This document shows, in pieces, positions 12,083 through 12,136 of a stretch of 12,136 nt of DNA (its first letter is position 1; each line of letters starts with the position of its first letter). Below the pieces are notes generated by a model. That model worked only from the letters and a program-made list of their open reading frames with translations, was not told where the DNA came from and ran no database searches. The translations under genes were made by a program, and so were the position numbers. Source of the DNA: CAYTZN01 sp964442495 (GTDB lineage Bacteria > Pseudomonadota > Gammaproteobacteria > Legionellales > Legionellaceae); the NCBI GenBank assembly GCA_964442495.1, contig CAYTZN010000031.1, forward strand, positions 1 through 12,136. Reading direction: 5' to 3'.

Positions 12083-12136
12083 TGCATATTCTGGCCCAAA
12101 ATGAACACTCATTCTGATTGAAAGTGAACACCGATT
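12083..12136. mobile_element. Probable end of an IS21-family insertion sequence (continues beyond the window)
   Basis: TGCATATTCTGGCCC is followed by ATGAACAC (12101-12108) and GTGAACAC (12124-12131), 23 bp apart. Regularly spaced TGAACAC repeats after a TG-start and a gGCC block are what I recall for IS21-type terminal repeats. The transposase genes would lie to the right. The exact edge is uncertain, because a similar TGCGTATATTC occurs at 12063. The element abuts the upstream side of the dinJ-yafQ promoter. Confidence 0.5.

Noticed and set aside
1..12136. attR, a second copy of the tRNA-Leu 3' end
   Set aside because: No repeat of the T-arm and acceptor sequence was found downstream. The right attachment site must be outside the window or lost.

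Overview
The window reads as the integrase-proximal part of an AT-rich genomic island in a gammaproteobacterium. It opens inside a tRNA-Leu(UAA) gene with an encoded CCA, followed by a P4-type tyrosine integrase. The low GC, island style, DinJ-YafQ pair and an IS21-like end would suit Legionella or a relative, but no gene here fixes the genus. No second copy of the tRNA 3' end (attR) is in the window, so the island, or a chain of islands, continues past the right edge.

Layout. (1) 1-2226: tRNA attachment site, two probable integrase arm sites, integrase, and a tightly coupled 255-aa protein of unknown function. (2) 2269-5930: a plasmid-like replication and regulation block on the + strand. 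It holds two tandem hairpin repeats, an AlpA-type regulator, a small overlapping ORF, a Toprim primase-like protein, a RepA-like RecA-fold ATPase, a third protein whose gene carries a dense cluster of GGAAAC repeats (a candidate internal origin), and two small phage-island proteins. Start/stop overlaps indicate one operon. (3) 6010-7977: a HEPN-like protein on the - strand, then an AbiF (Abi_2) protein preceded by a compact structured RNA with its own promoter and terminator. This is the known arrangement of AbiF with its RNA partner. (4) 8037-9714: a solitary MbcA/ParS-like antitoxin with a phased operator, a P-loop kinase and a flavodoxin-like protein. (5) 9771-10611: a - strand pair encoding a small cysteine-rich secreted protein and a membrane-anchored protein. 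(6) 10681-10776: a second copy of the AbiF-type RNA, 96 bp aligned without gaps, with no AbiF gene beside it. (7) 10950 to the end: a GNAT acetyltransferase, a DinJ-YafQ type II toxin-antitoxin pair and the edge of a probable IS21-family element.

Most interesting points. The AbiF-RNA unit has a duplicated orphan RNA whose apical loop is exactly inverted relative to the first copy. The AbiF protein seems to have lost the arginine of its HEPN motif (Gly203 where I expect Arg), so the toxin may be inactive or attenuated. The GGAAAC cluster inside the 4607-5143 gene falls in all three codon phases and both orientations, so it is a DNA-level signal resembling an intragenic replication origin. All family assignments come from reading the translated sequences; no searches were run.
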